Shown one piece after another: positions 1 to 6,323 of a stretch of 8,626 nt of DNA. The notes beneath the pieces were generated by a model. The model ran no database searches. It saw nothing but the letters and a program-made list of their open reading frames with translations, and was not told the origin of the DNA. The stretch spans positions 1 through 8,626 of the forward strand of contig JAFQUA010000081.1 of assembly GCA_017408725.1 (NCBI GenBank), in the 5' to 3' direction. Position 1 is the first letter of the stretch, and every line of letters starts with the position of its first letter. Position numbers and translations under genes: made by a program. The stretch is from Oscillospiraceae bacterium. GTDB lineage: Bacteria; Bacillota_A; Clostridia; Oscillospirales; Oscillospiraceae.

Positions 1-711
1 GAAGCTGAAGGTAGCTTTCTTTGCAGAACTGGAGGAACAGTTCTTCCAGGTCTTGCCGCCATCGGTGGATACCTGCCACTGGTAGACCTTGCTTGCGCCG
101 GTGGCTTCCACGGTGAATTTTGCCGTCTTGCCCTTGGTAACGGTCTTTTTCACCGGCTGCTCCGTGATGCCCAGTACGTACAATTTCACCGCATCGGTGT
201 ATACCGTGTTGCCGCTGTTATCCTTGATCCGGCAACGGTAGTAATTGCCGCTGTGGCTGGTCTTGCCGGTGAAGGTGAAGGTTGCCTTCTTCGCAGAGCT
301 GGAGGAACAATTCTTCCAGGTCTTGCCGCCATCGGTAGATACCTGCCACTGGTAAACCGTGCCGGAACCGGTAGCGGTCACGGTAAATTTGACCGTTTTT
401 CCTGCTGCTACCTTCTGTGTTGCAGGCTGCTTGGTAACGCCCAGGACATACAGCCGAACAGCATTGGTATAGATCACATTTCCTTCGCTGTCCGTGATCT
501 TACAGCGGTAATAGTTGCCATTGTGAGAGGTCTTGGAGGTAAAGCTGAAGGTTGCCTTCTTCGCAGAGCTGGAGGAACAATTCTTCCACGTCTTGCCGTT
601 GGAGGAGCTCTGCCACTGGTATTTCAGCCCATCGCCGGATGCCTTCACGGTGTACTTGACCGTCTTGCCAACCGCCACCTTTTGGGTCTTGGGCTGGGTG
701 GTGATCGCCAA
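1..711 (-). repeat. 270-bp in-frame tandem repeats encoding 90-residue Ig-like domains
   Basis: The same stretch (GGAGGAACA and its surroundings) recurs at exact 270-base spacing, with copies phased at 1, 271 and 541. In protein terms the domains start at 711, 441 and 171 reading leftwards, each opening with a (T/K/E)QP motif and containing YQWQ, GKTWKNC, SSSSAKKATF and NYYRC. Copies at 1-80 and 271-350 are nearly identical in DNA; the copy at 541 matches strongly over its first 50 bases and then diverges. The last domain is cut by the window edge, so the total repeat number is unknown. Such arrays can change copy number by recombination. Confidence 0.95.
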
Positions 712-3657
712 TTTTTTAGCACCGCAAGCACATTCGTTGGAGGCGTTGTAGCTATGTCCCTTGGCGGAGCCTTGCGTTGTTCCGCAAACCGTACAGGTCT
801 TTGGCTCTGTGCAGGTGGCATCCTTCCAACGGTGATCGGCGACCGGAATGGTTATGGTCTTGGTATCTTTGCAGAATACGCCATCGATCCAGGCGGACGC
901 CGTGTAAACGATCGCACCCTCTTTTTTGCAGGTTGCTGACTGCTGCGCGCTGCTAACGGTGCAGGCAAATGTCTCGGTGTGAGGGCATGCATTTACGCAG
1001 GTCCTTTCAGCCGTGCATTGTGAAAAGTCGTCATTCCATACGAAGATGGGATCCGCATAAACGTGGTTTGCTTTCAGGATCGTTACAAACACCAGTTCTG
1101 TCAGCGATCCGTCCGGTGTGGAGACCTGCAGGACGCAGGTGCCTGCCTGCAGACCACGGATGCTCATAGCTTCCTGGTCTACCTCCAGCAAATTGTTGTT
1201 CGGAGTCAGCACAACATTTTTGTAGGTGGCATCATCCGGTCCGACGATGGCATTGATCTTGCGGATCTCATCCGTGTAAATCGTGATATCCGTTTCCTCG
1301 ACTGTCAAAGAAGAAGCAGGGATCTGTACCCGCACAAGCACCTGATCGGTCTTTTGTCCGTCTGCGGTTGTGCAGGTGATCATTACCTCGCCCACCTTAT
1401 GGGCGGTGATCTTGCCGTTTTCCGACACCGAGGCGATCGTTTCGTCGCCCGATGCCCAGGTTACGGATTTGTCTGTTGTATCCTCCGGGCTGACCGTGGC
1501 GCCAAGCTGCTTGTGCTGACCGGGTTGCAGATACACTACCTCTTCGGAAATAGCCACAGAGTCCGGATGGCGGATCACATTGAGATCCAAATACATCATA
1601 CGGTCGCCCGTGTAGAGCTGGATCTGCGTCTGACCGCCGGCAATACCCATGATCTGCACAGTGGTCATATTGATTTGTTCGATGTGCGCAACACTTTCAT
1701 TATCGACCTGCCAATGCGTTTCGCGGATGACAGCATCACTGGGAAGCGCTTCCAGCTTATAGGTAGCAATCTGACCCACAAGGATCGTATCCGGTCCGGT
1801 CAGTATGAAGTCATCCGGTTGCTTGGCTACCGTTACCGTACATTCACCGTACGCACCGCCGTCGTTGCAAATTGCTTTGATGACTGCCGTGCCGTAACCG
1901 ACAGAGGTCACTATACCGTTCTCGTCCACACTGGCCACATTGGGATCGCTGGACTCCCATCTGTAAGAGGTGTCATCCGCGTCCTGCGGCGCAACACTTG
2001 CAGACAGACGGCGTGTTTCGCCGGGATACAAAGTAACGCTGGTTTCGCTGAGAGTCACTGAAGTGGGAATATTTGCAACGACGATATCGTATCGGACCGT
2101 TACATTTCCGTCTGCGGAACTGACAAGGACATAGGCATCGCCCAGGCGATTTGCTTTGATAAGACCGTTACTGTACACCGTCAGGCGACCCGACATAAGT
2201 GTGCTTTCTTCAAATACGACCTCTCTGTTTTCCGCGTTCTCCGGGTAAGCGACTGCGGAAAGCTGGATATACTGCCCCACAGCCATTCTGTTAGGACCTG
2301 TGACGACAATTTCCTCCACACCCTGGATGAAATTGAAATTCCGGAAGCCAAGGATGCCGGCAGACGCATCGCTGATCACCAGCCGTGTGTTTGCTGCAGA
2401 GGTTGGTCTGATATTCAGAATGGGCGTTTCGGTGCCGGTTGTCCAGGAAAGCTCATGCGTTCCCTCTGTAAAGCTGCCGGATAGGGAGTACAGCACAGCA
2501 TTCAAGGGAGAGATCTCCATTTCTGCCTGGGTCTCTCCGCCCACATACAGCTTATCCTCGCAGTCGATGGTTACGCTCTGGGGCTTCGGTAAATTCAAGT
2601 TCCGCAGATAGGGGACACCGTAATCGGTGATGTACCAGATATTTTCAAAGTCAAGACCCGGGAAGTCGGCTTCCGTATAGGTATTTTCCATCAAAAGACC
2701 ATAGCCGCTGGATACCAGACCCTGGTCACCGATGTCAAAAGAGTTCACTGCCGAGGCAGAAACTGCTGTGCCATCATACCAAAAGCCACCTGCCTGAATG
2801 CAGTTTGTGTGCCCCGCGCCGATTGCCGTACCGTCGCTTTGGTAGGAAAAGTTGATACAGTTCTCGATCGTTCCACCTTTTGCAAAAGCACTTTCTGTCC
2901 GATACAGGGACAAGCTCGAAGCAACACAGCACTCCGAGATCGTGCCTTCATTTGTTTTTGCGATACCGCCGCCGCCATCGTTGGTGAAAATGTAGCCCTT
3001 AACTACGCAGCGCGTAACCGTTGCGCCTGCTTCGTTTGTGATGCAGATGCCGGCAGCAAAGCTGTCGCAATAGGAACTGCTGCTGCTTCCGCGGATATCC
3101 GCATACACACCGCAATCCCGGATCGTTCCGCTGTTGGTCTCGCAGATGCCGCCAACATACGCATTCCGATAGCTTGTGTGGAAAATATTGCTCTCCAGCG
3201 AGCCGGTTATATTGCAGTTTGCAATGGTTCCCATATTTGTAATGCAAATGCCGCCCATTTTACCGCTTGTGGACGGAGAATAAAATTTATGATAAATGTT
3301 GCAATATACATTCAGGTTGCGGATCGTTCCGTAATTGATCTTAAACAGAGCAACATTTGCCTGGTCGCTCTGGGTATCCCGAATGAACTTCAGCGTATAT
3401 CCGTTTCCGTCCAGTACGCCGGAGAAATTGATCGGTGTCCAGTTGTCGGCGATCAGACGAATATCGCACGCCAGCTTGAAATACGCGTCAGAGCCGCTCA
3501 TGGCTGACAGATCGCTTTCACTGTCAATAATGTATGGATCAGCCTGCGTGCCGCTGCCGGTGACAGCAGCGGAAATTTTGACCGCAAAAACACCATTGAG
3601 CACAGTAAAGCATAGTGCGGCTGCCAATAACAACGCAAAAAATCTGCCTTTTTTCAT
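1..3657 (-). CDS. Large secreted multidomain surface protein (GLUG, Big2 and tandem Ig-like repeats), C-terminus outside window
   Basis: The minus frame from ATG at 3657 stays open for 1219 codons to the window edge, so the C-terminus and any wall anchor are not visible. Residues 1-31 form a signal peptide (MKKGRFFALLL start; likely cleavage after VFA-25 or SAA-31). Residues about 100-270 carry degenerate GLUG-like repeats (GGICETNSGTIRDC, GGICITNMGTIANC), ending in IWYITDYGVPYL near 340. About six Big2-like Ig domains follow (starts near 360, 445, 528, 612, 695 and 777), with typical phrases such as SVTLYPGETRRLSASV and WASGDETIASVSENGKI. Residues about 865-982 are Cys/His-rich. From residue 983 there are Ig-like repeats of exactly 90 residues. 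A GGAGGG site lies 7 bases before the ATG and a sigma-A promoter lies upstream. From family knowledge, such proteins are adhesive or structural cell-surface stalks; the ligand is unknown. Frame and architecture are certain, function is not. Confidence 0.93.
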   Translation of the reverse strand, partial: MKKGRFFALLLAAALCFTVLNGVFAVKISAAVTGSGTQADPYIIDSESDLSAMSGSDAYFKLACDIRLIADNWTPINFSGVLDGNGYTLKFIRDTQSDQANVALFKINYGTIRNLNVYCNIYHKFYSPSTSGKMGGICITNMGTIANCNITGSLESNIFHTSYRNAYVGGICETNSGTIRDCGVYADIRGSSSSSYCDSFAAGICITNEAGATVTRCVVKGYIFTNDGGGGIAKTNEGTISECCVASSLSLYRTESAFAKGGTIENCINFSYQSDGTAIGAGHTNCIQAGGFWYDGTAVSASAVNSFDIGDQGLVSSGYGLLMENTYTEADFPGLDFENIWYITDYGVPYLRNLNLPKPQSVTIDCEDKLYVGGETQAEMEISPLNAVLYSLSGSFTEGTHELSWTTGTETPILNIRPTSAANTRLVISDASAGILGFRNFNFIQGVEEIVVTGPNRMAVGQYIQLSAVAYPENAENREVVFEESTLMSGRLTVYSNGLIKANRLGDAYVLVSSADGNVTVRYDIVVANIPTSVTLSETSVTLYPGETRRLSASVAPQDADDTSYRWESSDPNVASVDENGIVTSVGYGTAVIKAICNDGGAYGECTVTVAKQPDDFILTGPDTILVGQIATYKLEALPSDAVIRETHWQVDNESVAHIEQINMTTVQIMGIAGGQTQIQLYTGDRMMYLDLNVIRHPDSVAISEEVVYLQPGQHKQLGATVSPEDTTDKSVTWASGDETIASVSENGKITAHKVGEVMITCTTADGQKTDQVLVRVQIPASSLTVEETDITIYTDEIRKINAIVGPDDATYKNVVLTPNNNLLEVDQEAMSIRGLQAGTCVLQVSTPDGSLTELVFVTILKANHVYADPIFVWNDDFSQCTAERTCVNACPHTETFACTVSSAQQSATCKKEGAIVYTASAWIDGVFCKDTKTITIPVADHRWKDATCTEPKTCTVCGTTQGSAKGHSYNASNECACGAKKLAITTQPKTQKVAVGKTVKYTVKASGDGLKYQWQSSSNGKTWKNCSSSSAKKATFSFTSKTSHNGNYYRCKITDSEGNVIYTNAVRLYVLGVTKQPATQKVAAGKTVKFTVTATGSGTVYQWQVSTDGGKTWKNCSSSSAKKATFTFTGKTSHSGNYYRCRIKDNSGNTVYTDAVKLYVLGITEQPVKKTVTKGKTAKFTVEATGASKVYQWQVSTDGGKTWKNCSSSSAKKATFSF

Positions 3658-3664
3658 TTCTTTA

Positions 3665-3670
3665 CCCTCC
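3665..3670 (-). promoter_or_regulatory. Ribosome binding site of the surface protein
   Basis: On the minus strand GGAGGG sits 7 bases before the ATG at 3657. It fixes that codon as the start and agrees with the signal peptide that begins there. Confidence 0.9.
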
Positions 3671-3687
3671 GTGTGGTAGTTTCGTTT

Positions 3688-3716
3688 ATTATACTCTGTA
3701 TTCACTGTGAATTCAA
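3688..3716 (-). promoter_or_regulatory. Sigma-A-type promoter of the surface protein gene
   Basis: On the minus strand a TTGAAT -35 box (3716-3711) and a perfect TATAAT -10 box (3693-3688) are separated by exactly 17 bases. Transcription would start near 3681, leaving a leader of about 24 bases that holds the GGAGGG site. The spacing and -10 match the vegetative consensus closely. Confidence 0.85.
3700..3712. promoter_or_regulatory. 13-bp perfect palindrome inside the promoter (possible operator)
   Basis: ATTCAC-T-GTGAAT reads the same on both strands around a central base. It fills much of the spacer between the -35 and -10 boxes and overlaps the -35 box by two bases. A dimeric regulator bound here would compete with RNA polymerase. 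The palindrome and its position are seen directly; the operator role is inference. Confidence 0.4.
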
Positions 3717-3818
3717 GTGTTCGTGGCGAAAAAACAGAGAAAAGGCAGAGCATCGGTGCGCAGAGGTGAGGCGGATTTTTAGTATGAAAAAACTTCCAAT
3801 GGGGCAAAATACTGCCAG

Positions 3819-3824
3819 AAGGAG
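3819..3824 (+). promoter_or_regulatory. Ribosome binding site of the 83-residue membrane protein
   Basis: AAGGAG lies 8 bases before the ATG at 3833 and supports that start over the ATG at 3784, which opens a different frame. I see no convincing sigma-A promoter between 3720 and 3818 for this gene. Confidence 0.75.
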
Positions 3825-3832
3825 CTGGTGGT

Positions 3833-4084
3833 ATGGTAAAGGGAATCTCCCGGCAGGTGATCGTGGTGCAAAGCCCGGACAAAAAGCTGTTCGAGCAGGC
3901 GATCTTTATCCTCAAGGACGGCGCTGCCGCCGTTACGGAGGAGCAGCTTATGAAGGAGGCAAAGCGCATCATCCGTCATCCCAAAATGGATGGCAGCCGC
4001 AGACGCCTTTGCTTCGGCGCGGTCTGGGCTTGTGCCGGTGCGGCATTGACGGGGATCGTGTGGCTTGTAACAGCACTGATTTGA
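3833..4084 (+). CDS. Small tail-anchored membrane protein, function unknown
   Basis: An 83-residue protein with a soluble N-terminal part and a single C-terminal membrane segment at about 59-82 (FGAVWACAGAALTGIVWLV). The Arg triplet at 57-59 just before it suggests that the N-terminus faces the cytoplasm. The N-terminal part (VIVVQSPDKKLFEQAIFIL, then a Glu/Lys-rich stretch with likely helix to residue 48) resembles small conserved hypothetical proteins I associate with Clostridia, but I cannot name a family or a function. The gene reads toward dusB and ends 61 bases before it; dusB has its own promoter at the end of this gene. AAGGAG upstream and normal codon use argue that it is real. Confidence 0.82.
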   Translation: MVKGISRQVIVVQSPDKKLFEQAIFILKDGAAAVTEEQLMKEAKRIIRHPKMDGSRRRLCFGAVWACAGAALTGIVWLVTALI

Positions 4085-4085
4085 C

Positions 4086-4114
4086 TTGCGCAGCAAGCCA
4101 AAGTGTGCTATACT
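4086..4114 (+). promoter_or_regulatory. Extended -10 promoter in front of dusB
   Basis: TATACT at 4109-4114 is preceded by TG at 4106-4107, giving the TGnTATACT extended -10 form. A weak -35 box, TTGCGC (4086-4091), lies 17 bases upstream. It starts one base past the stop codon of the small membrane protein. The transcript would begin near 4121, giving a leader of about 25 bases. It lets dusB and the next gene be expressed independently of the small upstream gene. Confidence 0.6.
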
Positions 4115-4145
4115 GACGGTACTATAAAAGAAAGAGAGAGTACCT

Positions 4146-5111
4146 ATGCGCATCGGCAATTTGGAAGTGAATAATCCCATCGCTTTGGGCCCGATGGCAG
4201 GCGTAACGGATTGGGCGTTCCGTACGGTTTGCGCCGATATAGGTGCAAACATCACCGTTACGGAGATGGTATCCTCCCGGGCGCTGGTGTATCGGGACAA
4301 AAAGAGCGCCGGTCTGCTGAAGAAGAATGAAGGCTCTCTTTGCGGCGCCCAGATCTTTGGCAACGATCCTGCCATTATGGCAGAGGCCGCGGTGCTGGCG
4401 CTGGAGATCTCCGGCTGTGACTTCCTGGACATCAATATGGGCTGCCCAATGCCCAAGATCGCCAATTCCGGCGATGGCTGCGGTCTGATGCGCACGCCGG
4501 AGCTGGCAGGGGATATCGTGAAGGCAGTTGTGGATGCAGTCGATGTGCCGGTGACGGTAAAGTGCCGCCTGGGCTGGGACAAGGGCAGCATCAACGTGCT
4601 GGACTTTACCAAGCGGATGGAGGATAACGGTGCAGCCATGGTTACCGTCCACGGCAGGACCCGGGCGATGCTCTATTCGGGAATTGCGGATTGGGATATG
4701 ATCACGAAGGTCAAGAAAAATCTGTCGATCCCGGTCATCGCCAACGGCGATATCGTGGATGCGGAATCGGCGCTGCGCTGCCTGAAGCGCACCGGCGCGG
4801 ACGGTATTATGATCGGTCGGGCGGCATTTGGCGACCCGTGGATCTTTGAACAAACCAAAGCGGCGCTGGAAGGAAAGCCCATTCCGGAGCGCCCGCCTCT
4901 GAAAGACCGGATCGCGCTGGCGGTACGGCAATTTCAGCTTTCCGAGCAGGATCACGGTGAGCATATTGCCTGTCTGGAGGCAAGAAAGCATTTTGCCTGG
5001 TATCTGCGTGGCGTTGCCCACAGCAGCTACTACAAAAACCAGATTTCATCTATGAATACCATGGAGGATATTTACCGAATCGCAAAGGATATCGTGCGGG
5101 ACCTCCAATAA
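4146..5111 (+). CDS. dusB: tRNA-dihydrouridine synthase, DusB type
   Basis: A flavin-dependent cytoplasmic enzyme that reduces uridine to dihydrouridine in tRNA using NADPH. The 321 residues match the family length. The N-terminal TIM barrel shows the FMN-binding opening GPMAGVTD (15-22), the active-site motif DINMGCP with Cys100 as the expected proton donor, VKCRLGW with Lys139, HGRTR with His169, NGDI (200-203) and GIMIGRAAFGDPWIF (220-234) for phosphate binding. The C-terminal helical part (about 245-321) would contact tRNA. The segment after the active-site Cys reads PKIANSGDGCGLM, slightly off the commonest form. The start is ATG 4146, behind a purine-rich GAGAG stretch. The M23 peptidase follows 53 bases after the stop. 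Assignment to the Dus family is secure; which uridine it modifies cannot be told from sequence alone. Confidence 0.95.
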   Translation: MRIGNLEVNNPIALGPMAGVTDWAFRTVCADIGANITVTEMVSSRALVYRDKKSAGLLKKNEGSLCGAQIFGNDPAIMAEAAVLALEISGCDFLDINMGCPMPKIANSGDGCGLMRTPELAGDIVKAVVDAVDVPVTVKCRLGWDKGSINVLDFTKRMEDNGAAMVTVHGRTRAMLYSGIADWDMITKVKKNLSIPVIANGDIVDAESALRCLKRTGADGIMIGRAAFGDPWIFEQTKAALEGKPIPERPPLKDRIALAVRQFQLSEQDHGEHIACLEARKHFAWYLRGVAHSSYYKNQISSMNTMEDIYRIAKDIVRDLQ

Positions 5112-5113
5112 TT

Positions 5114-5134
5114 GGCGCGTATGATTGATACGCC
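5114..5134 (+). other. Imperfect hairpin between dusB and the M23 gene
   Basis: GGC-GC-GTAT, a GATTG loop and ATACGCC form a 7-bp stem with a two-base bulge two bases after the dusB stop codon. It is followed by GTTTCAC, not a T run, so it is at best a weak terminator or an RNA-processing or stability element. No clear promoter is visible before the next gene, so I read dusB and the M23 gene as probably co-transcribed. Confidence 0.3.
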
Positions 5135-5152
5135 GTTTCACACCCTAACCGA

Positions 5153-5159
5153 GAGGTGA
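5153..5159 (+). promoter_or_regulatory. Ribosome binding site that decides the M23 peptidase start
   Basis: GAGGTGA at 5153-5159 pairs with the 16S rRNA tail and lies 5 bases before the ATG at 5165. The in-frame GTG at 5156 sits inside this site and so is unlikely to be the start codon. Confidence 0.7.
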
Positions 5160-5164
5160 ATGGG

Positions 5165-6112
5165 ATGAAGCGGCGTATTTTTCTGTGCTTTTTGCTGATT
5201 TTCGGGCTGGTTTTGCCGGTACGGGCGGAGCCTGTCAAATGGGTGGATTTTCATATTCCCTACGAGTCGCTGCACTATGCGCTGCAGCAGGATATTGCCA
5301 CATTTGAGAAGGAAAAGCATATCGGCTGGATCGAGATCCTCGCCTTGTCCGCCGCAAGGACCGGCGGTAAATGCCCATTGTCCTCCGTGAAAAAGGCGTC
5401 GGCAGACTTGAAAGGGGAGAAGTCGCCCCGGGAGCTGCTGGGCGCAAGCAGCAAATATTACGAGTATTATCACGAAGCCTATACAGCGGCTTTGGGCGGA
5501 TTGGTGGGCAGCTACGCGATTCAGATAAACGGGCAGTGGAAAGCCCAATACGGCTTAAAAGCCTTTTCGCCGGTGGCGGCAGGCTATGGCTACAGCCATT
5601 GTGACGATTTCGGCGTCAGCCGTTCCTTTGGCTTCAAGCGAAAGCACTTGGGCAACGACCTGATGGGCGGCCTGGGAACGCCCATCGTGGCGGTGGAAGG
5701 CGGCGTTATAGAGGCGATGGGCTGGAATCGCTACGGCGGCTGGCGCATCGGCATCCGCTCCTTTGATTCCAAACGGTATTATTACTATGCCCACCTGCAG
5801 AAGGACCATCCCTTTGCCGAGGGCTTGCACGAGGGGGATATTGTGCAGGCAGGCGATCTCATTGGCTTTATGGGGCGCACCGGGTATTCCGATCAGGAAA
5901 ATACCAATAATATCGAAACGGTGCATCTGCATTTTGGGCTGGAGCTGGTGTTCGATGAGAGCCAGAAGGAGTGCAACTCCGAAATTTGGATCAATGTGTA
6001 TGACATCGTCCGCCTTTTAAGCAGCCACCGCAGCAGTATCCAAAAAACCGCCACCGGCTGGCAGCGGGTGTATCCGTATCAGGATTTGGATATTGAGGAA
6101 TTTGCAAAATAA
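5165..6112 (+). CDS. Exported M23-family (LytM-type) metallopeptidase
   Basis: A 315-residue protein starting at ATG 5165; an in-frame GTG at 5156 would add MNG but lies within the Shine-Dalgarno site. Residues 1-21 form a signal peptide (MKRRIFLCFLLIFGL, ending VRA-E). Residues 22-140 are a helical, Tyr-rich region I do not recognise. The C-terminal half is an M23 domain with the full zinc and catalytic set: His161 and Asp165 in HLGND, His210 in YYYYAHL, and His254/His256 in HLHF. GTPIVAVEGGVIEAMG and the GDIVQAGDLIGFMGRTG strand match the domain's beta core. M23 enzymes cut peptide cross-bridges of peptidoglycan. No LysM, SH3 or other wall-binding module is present. It probably lies in one transcript with dusB and ends at a hairpin terminator. 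Wall remodelling is inferred from family; the exact bond cut is unknown. Confidence 0.92.
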   Translation: MKRRIFLCFLLIFGLVLPVRAEPVKWVDFHIPYESLHYALQQDIATFEKEKHIGWIEILALSAARTGGKCPLSSVKKASADLKGEKSPRELLGASSKYYEYYHEAYTAALGGLVGSYAIQINGQWKAQYGLKAFSPVAAGYGYSHCDDFGVSRSFGFKRKHLGNDLMGGLGTPIVAVEGGVIEAMGWNRYGGWRIGIRSFDSKRYYYYAHLQKDHPFAEGLHEGDIVQAGDLIGFMGRTGYSDQENTNNIETVHLHFGLELVFDESQKECNSEIWINVYDIVRLLSSHRSSIQKTATGWQRVYPYQDLDIEEFAK

Positions 6113-6133
6113 AAAGCCCACTTTAGGGCTTTT
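6112..6133 (+). terminator. Intrinsic terminator after the M23 gene
   Basis: AAAAGCCC (6112-6119) and GGGCTTTT (6126-6133) form an 8-bp stem around a 6-base ACTTTA loop. The T run is part of the stem and is followed by ATTAAA. It begins at the last base of the stop codon. The A-tract also gives it some activity in the reverse direction. Confidence 0.8.
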
Positions 6134-6201
6134 TATTAAAGTAATGTAATTTGCTGATTCGTTGAACTATATACTACACTTGTCGTCTCCTGGGATAAGC
6201 C

Positions 6202-6212
6202 CACGAATCGTG
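6202..6212. promoter_or_regulatory. 11-bp palindrome upstream of the protease promoter (possible operator)
   Basis: CACGA-A-TCGTG is a perfect inverted repeat around one base, 22 bases before the -35 box of the protease promoter. An activator site is possible from this position, but a palindrome of this length can also occur by chance. The rest of 6134-6234 is AT-rich and shows nothing else I can name. Confidence 0.25.
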
Positions 6213-6234
6213 TTAATTTTTACCATTTTATTCC

Positions 6235-6263
6235 TTGACATAGTGGGATTTTTTGTGCATAAT
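6235..6263 (+). promoter_or_regulatory. Sigma-A promoter of the protease-lipoprotein unit
   Basis: A perfect TTGACA -35 box (6235-6240) and CATAAT (6258-6263) are spaced by 17 bases. Transcription would begin near 6270, about 54 bases before the protease ATG. With a consensus -35 box and a one-mismatch -10 box this should be a fairly strong vegetative promoter. Confidence 0.8.
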
Positions 6264-6273
6264 TGATGTAGAG

Positions 6274-6291
6274 AGTGGGTTTTCTCCCACT
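6274..6291 (+). promoter_or_regulatory. Leader hairpin at the 5' end of the protease mRNA
   Basis: AGTGGG (6274-6279) and CCCACT (6286-6291) form a perfect 6-bp stem with a TTTTCT loop, a few bases after the predicted transcription start. The next T run (TTTTT at 6306-6310) is 14 bases away, so it is not a standard terminator. A 5' stability hairpin or a small attenuator is possible. Confidence 0.4.
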
Positions 6292-6310
6292 GTGCTAACA
6301 AATACTTTTT

Positions 6311-6316
6311 AGGAGG
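6311..6316 (+). promoter_or_regulatory. Strong ribosome binding site of the secreted protease
   Basis: A perfect AGGAGG lies 7 bases before the ATG at 6324, near optimal spacing. With the promoter it suggests high expression. Confidence 0.9.
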
Positions 6317-6323
6317 TTGAATT

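Noticed and set aside
1..711. CRISPR-like array because of regular repeats
   Set aside because: The repeats are 270 bp, in frame, imperfect and without spacers. They encode protein domains.
253..2061. Plus-strand open frames at 253-939 and 1063-2061 (228 and 332 codons)
   Set aside because: They lie opposite the continuous minus-strand surface protein, have no ribosome binding site, and give low-complexity or odd protein sequence. They are antisense shadows of the repeat gene.
4085..4097. CTTGC-GCA-GCAAG hairpin as a terminator after the small membrane protein
   Set aside because: The stem is only 5 bp with a 3-base loop and no T run follows, and it overlaps the dusB promoter.
4081..4114. 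TTGACT at 4081 as the -35 box of the dusB promoter
   Set aside because: It is 22 bases from TATACT, too far for sigma-A. The TTGCGC at 4086 with 17-base spacing plus the extended -10 TG is the better reading.
3673..4116. Plus-strand 147-codon frame overlapping the small membrane protein
   Set aside because: It overlaps the 83-residue gene in another frame, lacks a ribosome binding site at its start and translates to Arg/Gly-rich unstructured sequence. The 83-residue frame has AAGGAG and a clear membrane helix.
3779..5021. Long minus-strand frames opposite dusB (286 and 299 codons)
   Set aside because: dusB is identified by many motifs. The opposite frames have no family features and no ribosome binding site, and arise from its codon bias.
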